Shown here piece after piece: positions 1 through 8,421 of a stretch of 64,000 bases of DNA. Where the stretch lies: contig CAYURM010000004.1 of NCBI GenBank assembly GCA_964447155.1, positions 104,209 through 168,208 on the forward strand, given 5' to 3'. The position numbers were made by a program, and so were the translations under genes. The notes under the pieces were generated by a model. The model saw nothing but the letters and a program-made list of their open reading frames with translations. It searched no databases and was not told where the DNA came from. This stretch comes from SMBSF63 sp034003545 (GTDB lineage Bacteria; Chloroflexota; Anaerolineae; Anaerolineales; Anaerolineaceae). Positions within the stretch are counted from its first letter, which is position 1, and each line of letters begins with the position of its first letter.

Positions 1-372
1 GGTGCGTTCGCGGCAGCCCATTGCCAGAACGAGTGAGCGTGCCTGAATATCGATCACGGAGCCGCGGCTGGTGGCGAAAATGCGCCGTTCGGGGGTGATG
101 TCCAATACCATGGTGTCTGTCAGGAATTTGACACCAGCTGCTTTGGCATCGTCGATGTAACGTTGGGCATAGCTGGGGCCAGGCAGGTCTTCACCGAAGA
201 CTTCCATGCCGAAGCCGTTGTGAATGCACTGCAGGAGGATGCCGCCCAATTCAACATCGCGTTCCAGAACGATGACATCCTCTGCGCCGTTTTCACGGGC
301 AGCGATGGCAGCGGCCAGTCCGCCGGGACCAGAACCAATCACAACCACATCGTAGGTTTCCTTGAGAGCCAT
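1..372 (-). CDS. FAD-dependent oxidoreductase (GlpB-like), N-terminal part cut by window edge
   Basis: Only the first 124 codons are inside the window. They begin MALKETYDVVVIGSGPGGLA, with the GxGxxG dinucleotide-binding loop at about residues 13-18 and an acidic residue closing the second strand (VLERD), as in pyridine-nucleotide-disulphide oxidoreductases; GCRERT is at the window edge. The start lies 1 bp after the stop of the GlpA-like gene, so the two are co-transcribed and probably translationally coupled. In anaerobic Firmicutes and Thermotogae a GlpA-like flavoprotein, a second flavoprotein and a small DUF1667 protein form a glycerol-3-phosphate oxidising set; the same set is inferred here. 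The substrate is not proven by the sequence. Confidence 0.8.
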   Translation of the reverse strand, partial: MALKETYDVVVIGSGPGGLAAAIAARENGAEDVIVLERDVELGGILLQCIHNGFGMEVFGEDLPGPSYAQRYIDDAKAAGVKFLTDTMVLDITPERRIFATSRGSVIDIQARSLVLAMGCRERT

Positions 373-373
373 C

Positions 374-1858
374 TTACTCCTCCACCTGTTTGGTTTTACG
401 CGCGAGAAACTCGGAGCCGGCGCCTTTTTTGCTGACTTGCAGGGGATCGATGTTCAATTCGCGGGCGAGGATTTCGGTGACGCGGGGCATGTCAAAACCG
501 CCCTGGCAGCGCCCGGTACCCAGCCAGGTACGGCGTTTGATCGCGTCGTAGGTGCGGGCGGGAATGGGTGCATGGATCTCGGCCAGGATTTCGCCTTCTG
601 TGACCATTTCACAGCGGCAGACCACGCGCCCATAGCGGGGGTCGCGCTTGATCAGGGCGGCCTGATCTACCTGCGAAAGATGACGGAAACTCGGACGCGG
701 CGGCCGCACAGGATCCCAGTCCGGTTTTTCGGCGAGCCTTTCACCGGCATCTTTGATTAATTCTACTACGCGGACGGCGATAGCCGGGGCGGAGGACAGG
801 CCGGGCGACTCGATGCCCCCAAGATTAACCAGGTTGGGCATTTTTTTGGGGATTTCAATGACAAAGTCTTTGTTGTAATTGACGCCGGGGGTTTCGCAGG
901 GTGCATTGCCGCCAGCCCGCAGTCCGGCAAAGATAGCAATGACATGGCGGGGATTAAGAGTGGGGACCAACTTCTGGGCACCGCTCCATACCTCTGCCAG
1001 CCCTTCCGGCGTGACTGCACTATCTTCTTTGTCGCAGATGTTTTCAGCATTGGGGCCAACCAAAACGTTGCCGTGAAGTGTGCCTGAAACAAGAATTCCT
1101 TTACTTATCTCCGAGGGAACGGGAAAGAGAACGTTATAGATATCGATCTCATTGCGGTCGAGGATATAATATTCGCCGCGCCGCGGCGTGATTTTGAATT
1201 CAGGGCGCACCCCCGCTTTATGCATGACAACATCAGAATATAGACCGGCGGCATTGATCACCCAGCGGCAGGCAAGCAGGCCGTGGTTGGTTTGTACGCC
1301 CACGATGCGGCCGTTTTCAATAACGAAGTCTTCAAAAGCCGTGTTGAACAGGATTTTGACGCCATTCATTACAGCATTTTCGGCAGCCGCTACGGTGACG
1401 GCAAACGGATCACAGATTCCTCCGGTAGGTGCCCAGAGGGCGCCGCTGACGTTCGTGTTAATGCCGGGTTCGGCAGCGCGCATATCGTCTGCGCTCACGA
1501 TGCGCATACCTGGAACGCCGTTTTGTTTGCCGCGTTCCATCAGAGCATCCAGGCTGGGCAGCTCTTCCTCGCCGACCGCAACGACATAGTCGCCGCGACG
1601 GGAGTAGGGGAAATTAAGTTCGCCTGAAAGCGTGTCCCACATGGCATTCGCAGCTACATTCATCCTGGCTTTTAGTGAGCCAGTCACCGCATCGTACCCG
1701 GCATGTACCAGTGCAGAGTTGGCCGAACTGGTAACGACACCGACGTCCGATTCTTTTTCGATAAGGACGATGTCCAACCGGTACCGTGACAGATAGCGGG
1801 CGACCATGCTGCCAATTACGCCTCCCCCGATGATGACTATATCATGGACTTCAGGCAT
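374..1858 (-). CDS. GlpA-like FAD-dependent glycerol-3-phosphate dehydrogenase with C-terminal Fe-S type domain
   Basis: A 494-residue flavoprotein. The N-terminus has the FAD-binding IGGGVIGSMVARYLS loop and the central part follows the DAO/GlpA fold (RRGEYYIL, AGLRAGG, NLGGIESPGLSS). The C-terminal 90 residues resemble the BFD-like [2Fe-2S] domain of this family. Cys414 and Cys416 (VCRCEM) and Cys451 (GRCQGGF) are present, but the position usually occupied by the fourth cysteine is Asp456, so the cluster is altered or uses a non-cysteine ligand. The ribosome site GGAGGG precedes the ATG. Family knowledge suggests oxidation of glycerol-3-phosphate to dihydroxyacetone phosphate with electrons passed to the partner flavoprotein next door. 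A related 2-hydroxyacid oxidase role cannot be excluded. Confidence 0.8.
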   Translation of the reverse strand: MPEVHDIVIIGGGVIGSMVARYLSRYRLDIVLIEKESDVGVVTSSANSALVHAGYDAVTGSLKARMNVAANAMWDTLSGELNFPYSRRGDYVVAVGEEELPSLDALMERGKQNGVPGMRIVSADDMRAAEPGINTNVSGALWAPTGGICDPFAVTVAAAENAVMNGVKILFNTAFEDFVIENGRIVGVQTNHGLLACRWVINAAGLYSDVVMHKAGVRPEFKITPRRGEYYILDRNEIDIYNVLFPVPSEISKGILVSGTLHGNVLVGPNAENICDKEDSAVTPEGLAEVWSGAQKLVPTLNPRHVIAIFAGLRAGGNAPCETPGVNYNKDFVIEIPKKMPNLVNLGGIESPGLSSAPAIAVRVVELIKDAGERLAEKPDWDPVRPPRPSFRHLSQVDQAALIKRDPRYGRVVCRCEMVTEGEILAEIHAPIPARTYDAIKRRTWLGTGRCQGGFDMPRVTEILARELNIDPLQVSKKGAGSEFLARKTKQVEE

Positions 1859-1978
1859 TTTCCCTCCGGTGATTGATATTTTCCAATGGTGAATCGTAAG
1901 TGATCATTTTTTTACTCGCACTGAAAAATATGCAGTGATTTAATGGTAGATATGGCACTGATTTGAAATATATTCACA

Positions 1979-2872
1979 CTATTTGTCTTGATAGGCTTTG
2001 ACGGCTTCAGCAATCGCTTGAATATGTTCCGGGCTGTTGCCGCAGCAACCGCCAATAATCCGCGCACCTGCCTCAATCCATTGCGGTACATTTGCACCCA
2101 TTTCGTGCGGATTAACGGAGTAGACGGGGTGATTGTCTTCATCCAGCTCTGGCATACCTGCATTGGGTTTGAACCAGATCGGCAGGTCTGTATTTTGTTT
2201 CAGGTCTTGCAATACTGCCAGGTTTTCTTCCAGGCTGCGGCCGCAATTGACCCCCAGCGCAATCACGCCAAGCGGAGCAATGGCTTTCACCATTTGGGCT
2301 GGTTTGACGCCCATCATGGTACGTGTACCGCGGTCATAACTGAAGGAACACACGATCGGCAGGCTGCTGACGGATTGTGCGCCCTGAATGGCCGCAGTGG
2401 CTTCGTTAATGTCAAACTGGGTTTCGATCACCAGAAAATCCACACCGCCTTCTTCAAGCGCTTTAGCCTGTGCAGCAAAGGAAGCCACAGCATCATCGAC
2501 TTCAAGGAGACCGAGTGGTTTGAGCATTTGTCCACTGGGGCCAATTGAACCGGCAATAAGCACATCGGTTCCTTGCACAGCTTTACGGGCCAGTTCTGCT
2601 GCCCGATGGTTGACTTCTGTTGTTTTGCCGGGTAGACCGGCGTGCTCAAGGCGGACAGGGGAACCGCCGAATGTGCAGGTGAGGATGATATTGGAACCGG
2701 CCTGGATGAAATCACGGTACAGGCGTTCAATCTGATCCGGGTTTTCAAGCACCCATTGTTCGGCGGTGACGCCTTGCGGCAACCCGCGTTTTTGCAGGTT
2801 GGTGCCAGTGGCCCCATCGGAGACGAGGATTTGGCCGGCCTGCAGGCGTTCTGAAAATGTTTTTTTTGTCAT
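1979..2872 (-). CDS. homocysteine S-methyltransferase family protein
   Basis: A 297-residue protein matching the zinc-dependent homocysteine-binding barrel of MmuM/BHMT and of the MetH N-terminus. It has the early DGATGTNLQKRGL segment, VNCG on a middle strand and a C-terminal GGCCG near residues 274-278; these three cysteines are the zinc ligands in the family. It would transfer a methyl group to homocysteine, making methionine. The donor (S-methylmethionine, betaine or another) cannot be read from the sequence. There is no cobalamin domain, so it is not a full MetH. It lies 79 bp downstream of galE with its own AAAGGA ribosome site. No Met-codon leader like the one before the cystathionine gamma-synthase gene is visible here. 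Confidence 0.85.
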   Translation of the reverse strand: MTKKTFSERLQAGQILVSDGATGTNLQKRGLPQGVTAEQWVLENPDQIERLYRDFIQAGSNIILTCTFGGSPVRLEHAGLPGKTTEVNHRAAELARKAVQGTDVLIAGSIGPSGQMLKPLGLLEVDDAVASFAAQAKALEEGGVDFLVIETQFDINEATAAIQGAQSVSSLPIVCSFSYDRGTRTMMGVKPAQMVKAIAPLGVIALGVNCGRSLEENLAVLQDLKQNTDLPIWFKPNAGMPELDEDNHPVYSVNPHEMGANVPQWIEAGARIIGGCCGNSPEHIQAIAEAVKAYQDK

Positions 2873-2951
2873 AGCTTTCCTTTACCTAAAAATGCAATAC
2901 GGTTTTCAATCGATTAATTGTACACGGAATCATGCGCATTGAACTGCAAGG

Positions 2952-3932
2952 TTATTTTGAGTAGCCATGGGGGTGGGTGCGATGCCATTCCCAGGCAGTA
3001 GAGATGATCGTTTGTAAATCCGGAACTTGGGGCTTCCAGCCAAGTTCATGACGGATCTTGGACGCATCGCCGACAAGGATGGCGGCATCGCCCGGGCGGC
3101 GCGGTTTCACTATCGAGGGAACGGGATGACCGGTTATTTCCCGCGTAGTTTCGATCACTTCCTTGACAGAGTAACCCGTACCATTCCCAAGGTTGTAGAC
3201 CATGCGGGGGCGCCTATCCAGACCTTGCAGGGCCAGCAAATGAGCGGCAGCCAGATCAGTGACATGAATGTAGTCACGTACACAGGTACCATCGGGGGTG
3301 GGATAATCATCGCCAAACACGGCGATGTTTTCGCGCTGCCCCAGGGCAACTTGCAAAACAAGGGGGATCAAATGCGATTCGGGTTGGTGTGCTTCTCCAC
3401 GTACCGGCGGGGTAGCTCCAGCGGCATTAAAATAGCGCAAGGCAGCAAAACGCAGGCCTCTCACCTGGTGATACCATTCGAGGGTCTCTTCGACCATATA
3501 TTTGGTTTGCCCGTAAACACTGGCCGGGCCAATCGGGTCTGTTTCAACAATTGGGCTATCTTTGCTGGCATACACACCAGCAGTTGAGGAAAAGACAAAA
3601 CGCGGTACGGCATGTTTCGCGGCTGCTTCAATCAAATTCATGCTGCCAGCAACATTATTGAGGAAGAATTTGCCGGGGTCAACCATTGATTCGCCAGCTT
3701 CAATGAAAGCGGCAAAGTGCACAATTGCATCGTAAGGGCGGATGCTTAATACGCGTCCCAGCGCTTCATTATCGAGAATGTCACCCTGAATGAAGGTTAC
3801 GCCATCAGGGATAGCGGCTTTGTACCCTTTTACCAGACTATCATAAACGGTGACTTGATGACCTGCGTCCAATAGTAGTTGGGTCGTAACACTGCCGATA
3901 TATCCAGCACCGCCTGCGACAAGTATATTCAT
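2952..3932 (-). CDS. galE: UDP-glucose 4-epimerase
   Basis: Interconverts UDP-glucose and UDP-galactose; a 326-residue extended short-chain dehydrogenase. The N-terminus MNILVAGGAGYIGSVTTQLL carries the NAD-binding GxxGxxG. The catalytic Ser and the Tyr-x3-Lys pair are visible in FSSTAGVY and SVYGQTKY, and RYFNAAGA and GTCVRDYIHVTDLA are family signatures. The start at 3932 is chosen because GGAGG lies 5 bp upstream; a 10-codon N-terminal extension would lie in the hairpin just before it. In this genome it could feed both galactose use (mglBAC at 36-40 kb) and polysaccharide synthesis (51-63 kb). Confidence 0.93.
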   Translation of the reverse strand: MNILVAGGAGYIGSVTTQLLLDAGHQVTVYDSLVKGYKAAIPDGVTFIQGDILDNEALGRVLSIRPYDAIVHFAAFIEAGESMVDPGKFFLNNVAGSMNLIEAAAKHAVPRFVFSSTAGVYASKDSPIVETDPIGPASVYGQTKYMVEETLEWYHQVRGLRFAALRYFNAAGATPPVRGEAHQPESHLIPLVLQVALGQRENIAVFGDDYPTPDGTCVRDYIHVTDLAAAHLLALQGLDRRPRMVYNLGNGTGYSVKEVIETTREITGHPVPSIVKPRRPGDAAILVGDASKIRHELGWKPQVPDLQTIISTAWEWHRTHPHGYSK

Positions 3933-3943
3933 CTGTCCTCCAG

Positions 3944-3970
3944 AAAAAGACGGCCTGGTCATTGGCCGTC
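3944..3970 (-). terminator. terminator-like hairpin inside the galE leader
   Basis: On the minus strand GACGGCC (3970-3964), an 8-nt loop and GGCCGTC (3955-3949) form a 7-bp stem followed directly by TTTTT (3948-3944). The GGAGG of galE comes 3 nt later. This has the form of an intrinsic terminator placed between a promoter and its gene, so it may be an attenuator, or may end read-through from upstream. No leader peptide or ligand-binding fold is evident upstream. Confidence 0.55.
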
Positions 3971-4223
3971 TGCATATTCATTATTTTAGCACCATTTTCA
4001 GAAAATCATGCGGAGAACGAGAAGGCTGCATTAAAAGGAAATTAATGAAAATTTTATTCCCAACATTCATGGAATCTGATATTCTATAAGTGTTGGAGAC
4101 ATTGAACAAGAAAGCACACTTCTCATCATCGCACATTATTATCAGCATTACAGCTCATCAAAGACAGGATGTGTGAAGGCCTTGATCTAAAATCTCACAG
4201 AAAACTCCATCTTATCCTCCTAA
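3971..4223. other. intergenic region between pheA and galE
   Basis: About 250 bp without a supportable gene between the hairpin downstream of pheA and the hairpin in front of galE. A galE promoter should lie here on the minus strand; TAAAAT at about 3983-3988 is a possible -10 box but I see no good -35. A 13-codon ORF with AAAGGA upstream begins at about 4043 on the plus strand, which I regard as chance. Confidence 0.4.
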
Positions 4224-4260
4224 ACTCCACCCGCAGGAACGGCGCACCTGCGGGTGGAGT
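4224..4260 (-). terminator. strong 14-bp hairpin downstream of pheA
   Basis: ACTCCACCCGCAGG (4224-4237) and CCTGCGGGTGGAGT (4247-4260) form a perfect 14-bp GC-rich stem with a 9-nt loop, about 117 nt after the pheA stop. It lacks a U-tract on either strand, so it may be a Rho-assisted or processing structure marking the 3' end of the aro operon. Confidence 0.6.
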
Positions 4261-4376
4261 GTTGTGTACTTGAAAGATTTCTGCTTGCTTTCAAAACGGG
4301 GATGCGTGAAAAACCTTGACGCAGCGCAAGATTGAATTCCGGGCGGTTAGGAAAGTATTTGTTAGCGGGGGACTGA

Positions 4377-5201
4377 TCAAAAAGCTTTATTCCGGGGATA
4401 AGAGCCAAATACCCGCATTTCGAGCGTTTCGGTTTCCAGCATTTTAATTGCTTTCTGGGTTTCCGGATGGCTGCATGCCCCGGCAAAATCGATATAGAAG
4501 AGATATTCCCAGGGACGACCGATCAATGGACGGGATTCGATCTTGGTCAGGTCAATATCATGGTTGGCAAAGGCTGCCAAAGCCTGATAAAGCGCTCCCG
4601 GCTGGTGCTTCAGGCTGAAAACGATGGTCGTTTTGGTTGCACCTTGCGGCTGGACGGGGCTGCGCGAGATGGTTAAGAAACGAGTGAAATTGGATGGATT
4701 GTCTTCAATACCTTCAGCGAGGATGTTCATCCCATAGATCTCCGCGGCACGACGCGAGGCGATAGCGGCAAGATGGATGTCACTTCCGGCGGCAACCATC
4801 TTTACTGCGCCAGCAGTGTCGTAAACGGTTTCCGGCTTGGCATTGACAAGGGTGGGCAGGGTTTGCCGGCATTGCCCCAGTCCCTGAGGATGGCTGATGA
4901 CCCGCTTGATATCGGCGAGCGTGGCTTCCGGGCGGGCGATGAGACAATGCTGAATGCGGAGGTGATATTCGCTGATAATATACAAGTCGTGCTGCAAGAG
5001 GAGGTCATAATTGCGATGGATACTGCCATTCACAGAGTTCTCAATGGGAATAAAGCCCAAATCGCACTCTCCTGTTGTTACACAATCAAATACAGCTTCA
5101 AAGCTGTCCCGGGCAACAGGGTTTGCGGAATTTCCGAAATGTTCAATAGCTGCAGCTTCTGAAAAAGCGCCAGGCTCACCTTGATATGCGACTTGAAGCA
5201 T
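4377..5201 (-). CDS. pheA: prephenate dehydratase
   Basis: Converts prephenate to phenylpyruvate, the committed step to phenylalanine; 274 residues, a monofunctional enzyme without the chorismate mutase domain of proteobacterial PheA. The catalytic domain shows YQGEPGAFSEAA, NSVNGSIHRN and the NFTRFL signature whose threonine is catalytic in the family. The C-terminal ACT domain (about residues 185-265) contains ESRPLIG, the phenylalanine-binding motif, so allosteric inhibition by Phe is expected. It is the last gene of the operon, 18 bp after aroQ, and a large hairpin follows. Confidence 0.95.
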   Translation of the reverse strand: MLQVAYQGEPGAFSEAAAIEHFGNSANPVARDSFEAVFDCVTTGECDLGFIPIENSVNGSIHRNYDLLLQHDLYIISEYHLRIQHCLIARPEATLADIKRVISHPQGLGQCRQTLPTLVNAKPETVYDTAGAVKMVAAGSDIHLAAIASRRAAEIYGMNILAEGIEDNPSNFTRFLTISRSPVQPQGATKTTIVFSLKHQPGALYQALAAFANHDIDLTKIESRPLIGRPWEYLFYIDFAGACSHPETQKAIKMLETETLEMRVFGSYPRNKAF

Positions 5202-5219
5202 GTTTTTCTCCTTGAAGGG

Positions 5220-5657
5220 TTAGTTATTAATGATGTGATGCAGGGCGTGCAGCCCAAGCAGGTAGGAATGCCAGCCAAACCCGGCGATGCTGCCTGCACA
5301 GACTGGCGCAATAAGGGAGGTATGACGAAATGCTTCCCGAGCGGCGATGTTGGAAAGATGCACTTCAACCACCGGGATGCGGATAGCGGAGACTGCGTCC
5401 CGCAAGGCCACTGAGGTATGCGTGTAGCCACCCGGATTAAATACAACCCCAACAGCCCAGATCCGCGCATCCTGCAAACGATCTATCAAAAAACCTTCGT
5501 GGTTCGACTGGAATACAGTTATCTCCAGACCTAATTCTTTTCCAGCCTGTTCAAGGTGTTTCGTAATCACGGTCAGGCTCAGCTCTCCATAAATGCCCGG
5601 TTCGCGTTCGCCCAGCAAATTCAGGTTGGGACCATTTAATACGAGAATTTTTTGCAT
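5220..5657 (-). CDS. aroQ: 3-dehydroquinate dehydratase, type II
   Basis: Dehydrates 3-dehydroquinate to 3-dehydroshikimate. At 145 residues it is the usual size of the dodecameric type II enzyme. NGPNLNLLGEREPGIYG holds the arginine and tyrosine of the flexible active-site lid; NPGGYTHTSVALRDA and EVHLSNIAAREAFR are further family motifs, the latter with a catalytic histidine. The start at 5657 (MQKILVLNGPN) is chosen because AGGAG lies 8 bp upstream; the longer in-frame reading adds 15 residues with no family match. It sits between aroKB (17 bp gap) and pheA (18 bp gap). Confidence 0.95.
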   Translation of the reverse strand: MQKILVLNGPNLNLLGEREPGIYGELSLTVITKHLEQAGKELGLEITVFQSNHEGFLIDRLQDARIWAVGVVFNPGGYTHTSVALRDAVSAIRIPVVEVHLSNIAAREAFRHTSLIAPVCAGSIAGFGWHSYLLGLHALHHIINN

Positions 5658-5674
5658 CTCGCTTTCTCCTTTCC

Positions 5675-7228
5675 TCACATATCCAGCAGCAGGGTTTCCC
5701 AATCAGGCACAGTGATACCAACACGGACTTCGCCAATCCTGACTGGGAGGGCAAAGCGTACAATCTGGTTGGCACGTTTTTTGTCGTGTCTCATCGCTTG
5801 AACGATGATGGTGCGGTTAATTTCGGGAGGGATTTGGGTAAGCAGTCCTAAAGCGCTGAATACTTTCCTGATTTCATCCGTCAGGCCAGTCTGGGCCAGG
5901 CCCAATTTTTCTGCAAGACGGGCTTCGGCGACTGTGCCGATCGCCACGGCTTCACCATGTGACATACTGAAGCCGCAAGCCAGTTCCACACCGTGGCCGA
6001 TGGTATGCCCCAGATTCAACGACTGTCGCAGGCCGCGCTCGTATGGGTCTTCTTCGATGATTCTGATCTTGACGGCGGCTGCCTGGCGCACTAATTGTGT
6101 ACTGTTTTGCTGGGCGGCCTCTCGACCGGCTGCGCATAAATAAAAAAGCTGCGGATCAGCAATAATGCCGTGTTTTACCGTTTCGCCCAATCCACTGAGC
6201 CATTCCCTTTCCGGCAGAGTTTGCAGTAACTCTGGATCGCTCAGGATAAGCCGGGGAGCGTGAAAAGCACCAATCAGGTTTTTCCCCTGGGGAAGGTTGG
6301 CGCCGGTTTTCCCGCCGATGCTGCTGTCGACCATTGCCAGCAGGGTGGTGGGCACATTGACCCAGGCAATGCCACGCAGGAATGCAGCAGCAGCAAACCC
6401 GGCCTGGTCACCGACTACTCCGCCGCCGAGGGCGACGATGGTACTCCCCCGTTCGAGACCTGCGTCTGCACAGGCTTCCCAAATCTCGGTAACGCTGCCG
6501 ATATGTTTGTGGGTTTCTCCTGATGGAATGATCATCAATGAAACTGTATATCCGGCATTTTCCAGTGTGTTTTGTGCCTGCTGCCCGTAAAGCGCGGCGA
6601 CATGTTCATCACTGACCAGCATAACAGGGCCTTTCAGCTCAGCCTGCTGCATGGCGCTGCCGAGGTCTTTGAGAATGCCAGGGCGAATGCGAAGATCGCA
6701 ATCGGTACCCATACCTGTGATGCGAAATACACCCAGACGAATTTGTGCCTGCCAGAGCGCCTGATCGGCATTTAATGTACCTGTATCAATAGCGTTAGAA
6801 AAAGACGAGTAATGATCTTTGCGTTTTTCTAACAGCGCTCGCGTGCGTTGCTCCAGATCGCCATTCAACAAGGGACGGTTGATGCTGCTGACTTTGAGGC
6901 GCGCAATCAGTATTTCGGCGGGAGCAGTCAGGCACAACACTTCGCCCTGTTTTTCAGCCAGGGCGCGGTTTTCAGGGGACAGTAATGCACCGCCACCCAG
7001 GGAGATAACAGTCTCTTCGGATACCGATAGATGTCGGGCAAGCAGGCCGCTTTCCACACGACGGAACGCAGTTTCACCTTGCTGCTGGAAAATATCCGGG
7101 ACAGGCATCCCGGCATGCTGCTCAATGGCAGCATCGAGATCGACAAACGGGCATTTCAACCTGTCAGCCAAACGCGCTCCGAGGGTGGATTTTCCCGAGC
7201 CAGGCGGGCCATATAACATAATATGCAT
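5675..7228 (-). CDS. aroKB: bifunctional shikimate kinase / 3-dehydroquinate synthase
   Basis: A 517-residue fusion. Residues 1-165 are shikimate kinase: the P-loop GPPGSGKST at 7-15, the shikimate-binding DLDAAIE and FRRVESGLL segments and the GGGALL loop. From about residue 170 the chain is 3-dehydroquinate synthase: NAD-binding GGGVVGD, the PTTLLAMVDSSIGGKTG signature, and the zinc ligands inferred from GLGETVKHGII, NLGHTIGHG and SMSHGEA. Such fusions are known in Thermotoga and other lineages. The two activities are not consecutive in the pathway (steps 2 and 5), so the fusion serves stoichiometry and not channelling of one product. It starts 8 bp after aroC. Confidence 0.95.
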   Translation of the reverse strand: MHIMLYGPPGSGKSTLGARLADRLKCPFVDLDAAIEQHAGMPVPDIFQQQGETAFRRVESGLLARHLSVSEETVISLGGGALLSPENRALAEKQGEVLCLTAPAEILIARLKVSSINRPLLNGDLEQRTRALLEKRKDHYSSFSNAIDTGTLNADQALWQAQIRLGVFRITGMGTDCDLRIRPGILKDLGSAMQQAELKGPVMLVSDEHVAALYGQQAQNTLENAGYTVSLMIIPSGETHKHIGSVTEIWEACADAGLERGSTIVALGGGVVGDQAGFAAAAFLRGIAWVNVPTTLLAMVDSSIGGKTGANLPQGKNLIGAFHAPRLILSDPELLQTLPEREWLSGLGETVKHGIIADPQLFYLCAAGREAAQQNSTQLVRQAAAVKIRIIEEDPYERGLRQSLNLGHTIGHGVELACGFSMSHGEAVAIGTVAEARLAEKLGLAQTGLTDEIRKVFSALGLLTQIPPEINRTIIVQAMRHDKKRANQIVRFALPVRIGEVRVGITVPDWETLLLDM

Positions 7229-7236
7229 AATCTTTC

Positions 7237-8421
7237 CTACTCTCCGTCTGTGCTCGGCCAGAAGACATGCGGTTTTCCGTCCATGTGCAGATCTTTCAGG
7301 CTGGCGACCGCCAGCTTTTCAAAACGCGGTTGAATTTCGCCCAGCGAATCACCGCCAAGTTTTTCGAGTAAGGCATCTGCCAGGGTAAAGGCGACCATCG
7401 CTTCAATGACTGGCACGGCGCGGGGGACGGGACAGTAATCCGAGCGCTCATACTGCGTGGGCATTTCTTTGCCCTTTGCCAAATTAACGGTTTTTTGGGG
7501 AGTAATCGTCGTCGCGATGGGTTTCATTGCAGCGCGAACGATGATAGGCTGCCCGGTACTCATTCCTCCCTCGATGCCGCCAGAGCGATTGGAAGTGCGC
7601 TGCAGGCGATCGTCTGCCAGACGAATTGCATCATGAACTTTGGTGCCGGGCTGACGGCTGTTGGCAAAGGCGGGTCCAATTTCCACGCCTTTGATGGCCT
7701 GAATGCCCAACACGGCCTGTGCCAGACGGCCATCCAGACGTTTGTCCCAGTGAACGTACGAACCCAGCCCAGGGGGTAAACCCAGCGCAAGCACTTCCAG
7801 CACGCCGCCGAGAGTATTTCCGTCGTCGATGGCTTTCTCGATGCTTTCTTTCATCGCTTGCGAGGCTGCACTGTCCGGGCAGCGGACACTGGATTTCTCA
7901 GCCCGCCGGGAACGTGATTCCAAAGGAATATCCTCCAGGGAGGCGGTTACCTCTCCAATTGACGCGACATACCCTTCAACCCGAACACCAAACTGGGCAA
8001 GCAAGTGTTTGCAGACTGCACCAATGGCGACACGGGCAGCAGTTTCACGGGCTGAGGCGCGTTCCAGTACGGGACGCAAATCATGGAAACCGTATTTGAT
8101 CGCGCCAGTCAGGTCCGCGTGCCCAGGTCGAGGGTTCGGGAATGGCGGGACTTCTTTGCCGAGCCAGTCTTTGTGATTCAGATTCGGGAGCAGCAGAGCA
8201 ATCGGGGCGCCAATGGTTTTGCCCTCCATAACACCACCCAGGATTTGGATTTGATCTTTCTCGATCTGCATGCGTTCTCCGCTGCCGTGCCCGCGTTGAC
8301 GGCGGCTCAAATGGTGGTTAATGTCGTTGGTGGTCAATGGCAATCCGGCGGGAATGCCTTCAAGGATGGCAACCAGAGCGGGGCCATGCGATTCACCGGC
8401 GGTTAAAAAACGAAGTGTCAT
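7237..8421 (-). CDS. aroC: chorismate synthase
   Basis: Eliminates phosphate from EPSP to give chorismate, using reduced FMN. The 394-residue protein carries the N-terminal GESHGPALV motif, GSGERMQIE, the central RSNRSGGIEGGMSTG signature and the C-terminal ERSDYCPVPRAVPVIEAM signature. Its start overlaps the aroE stop by four bases (ATGA), which implies coupled translation. Confidence 0.96.
   Translation of the reverse strand: MTLRFLTAGESHGPALVAILEGIPAGLPLTTNDINHHLSRRQRGHGSGERMQIEKDQIQILGGVMEGKTIGAPIALLLPNLNHKDWLGKEVPPFPNPRPGHADLTGAIKYGFHDLRPVLERASARETAARVAIGAVCKHLLAQFGVRVEGYVASIGEVTASLEDIPLESRSRRAEKSSVRCPDSAASQAMKESIEKAIDDGNTLGGVLEVLALGLPPGLGSYVHWDKRLDGRLAQAVLGIQAIKGVEIGPAFANSRQPGTKVHDAIRLADDRLQRTSNRSGGIEGGMSTGQPIIVRAAMKPIATTITPQKTVNLAKGKEMPTQYERSDYCPVPRAVPVIEAMVAFTLADALLEKLGGDSLGEIQPRFEKLAVASLKDLHMDGKPHVFWPSTDGE

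Noticed and set aside
1912..2163. Small minus-strand ORF at the end of the homocysteine methyltransferase gene
   Set aside because: It lies in another frame of that gene for most of its length and has no ribosome site or recognisable domain.
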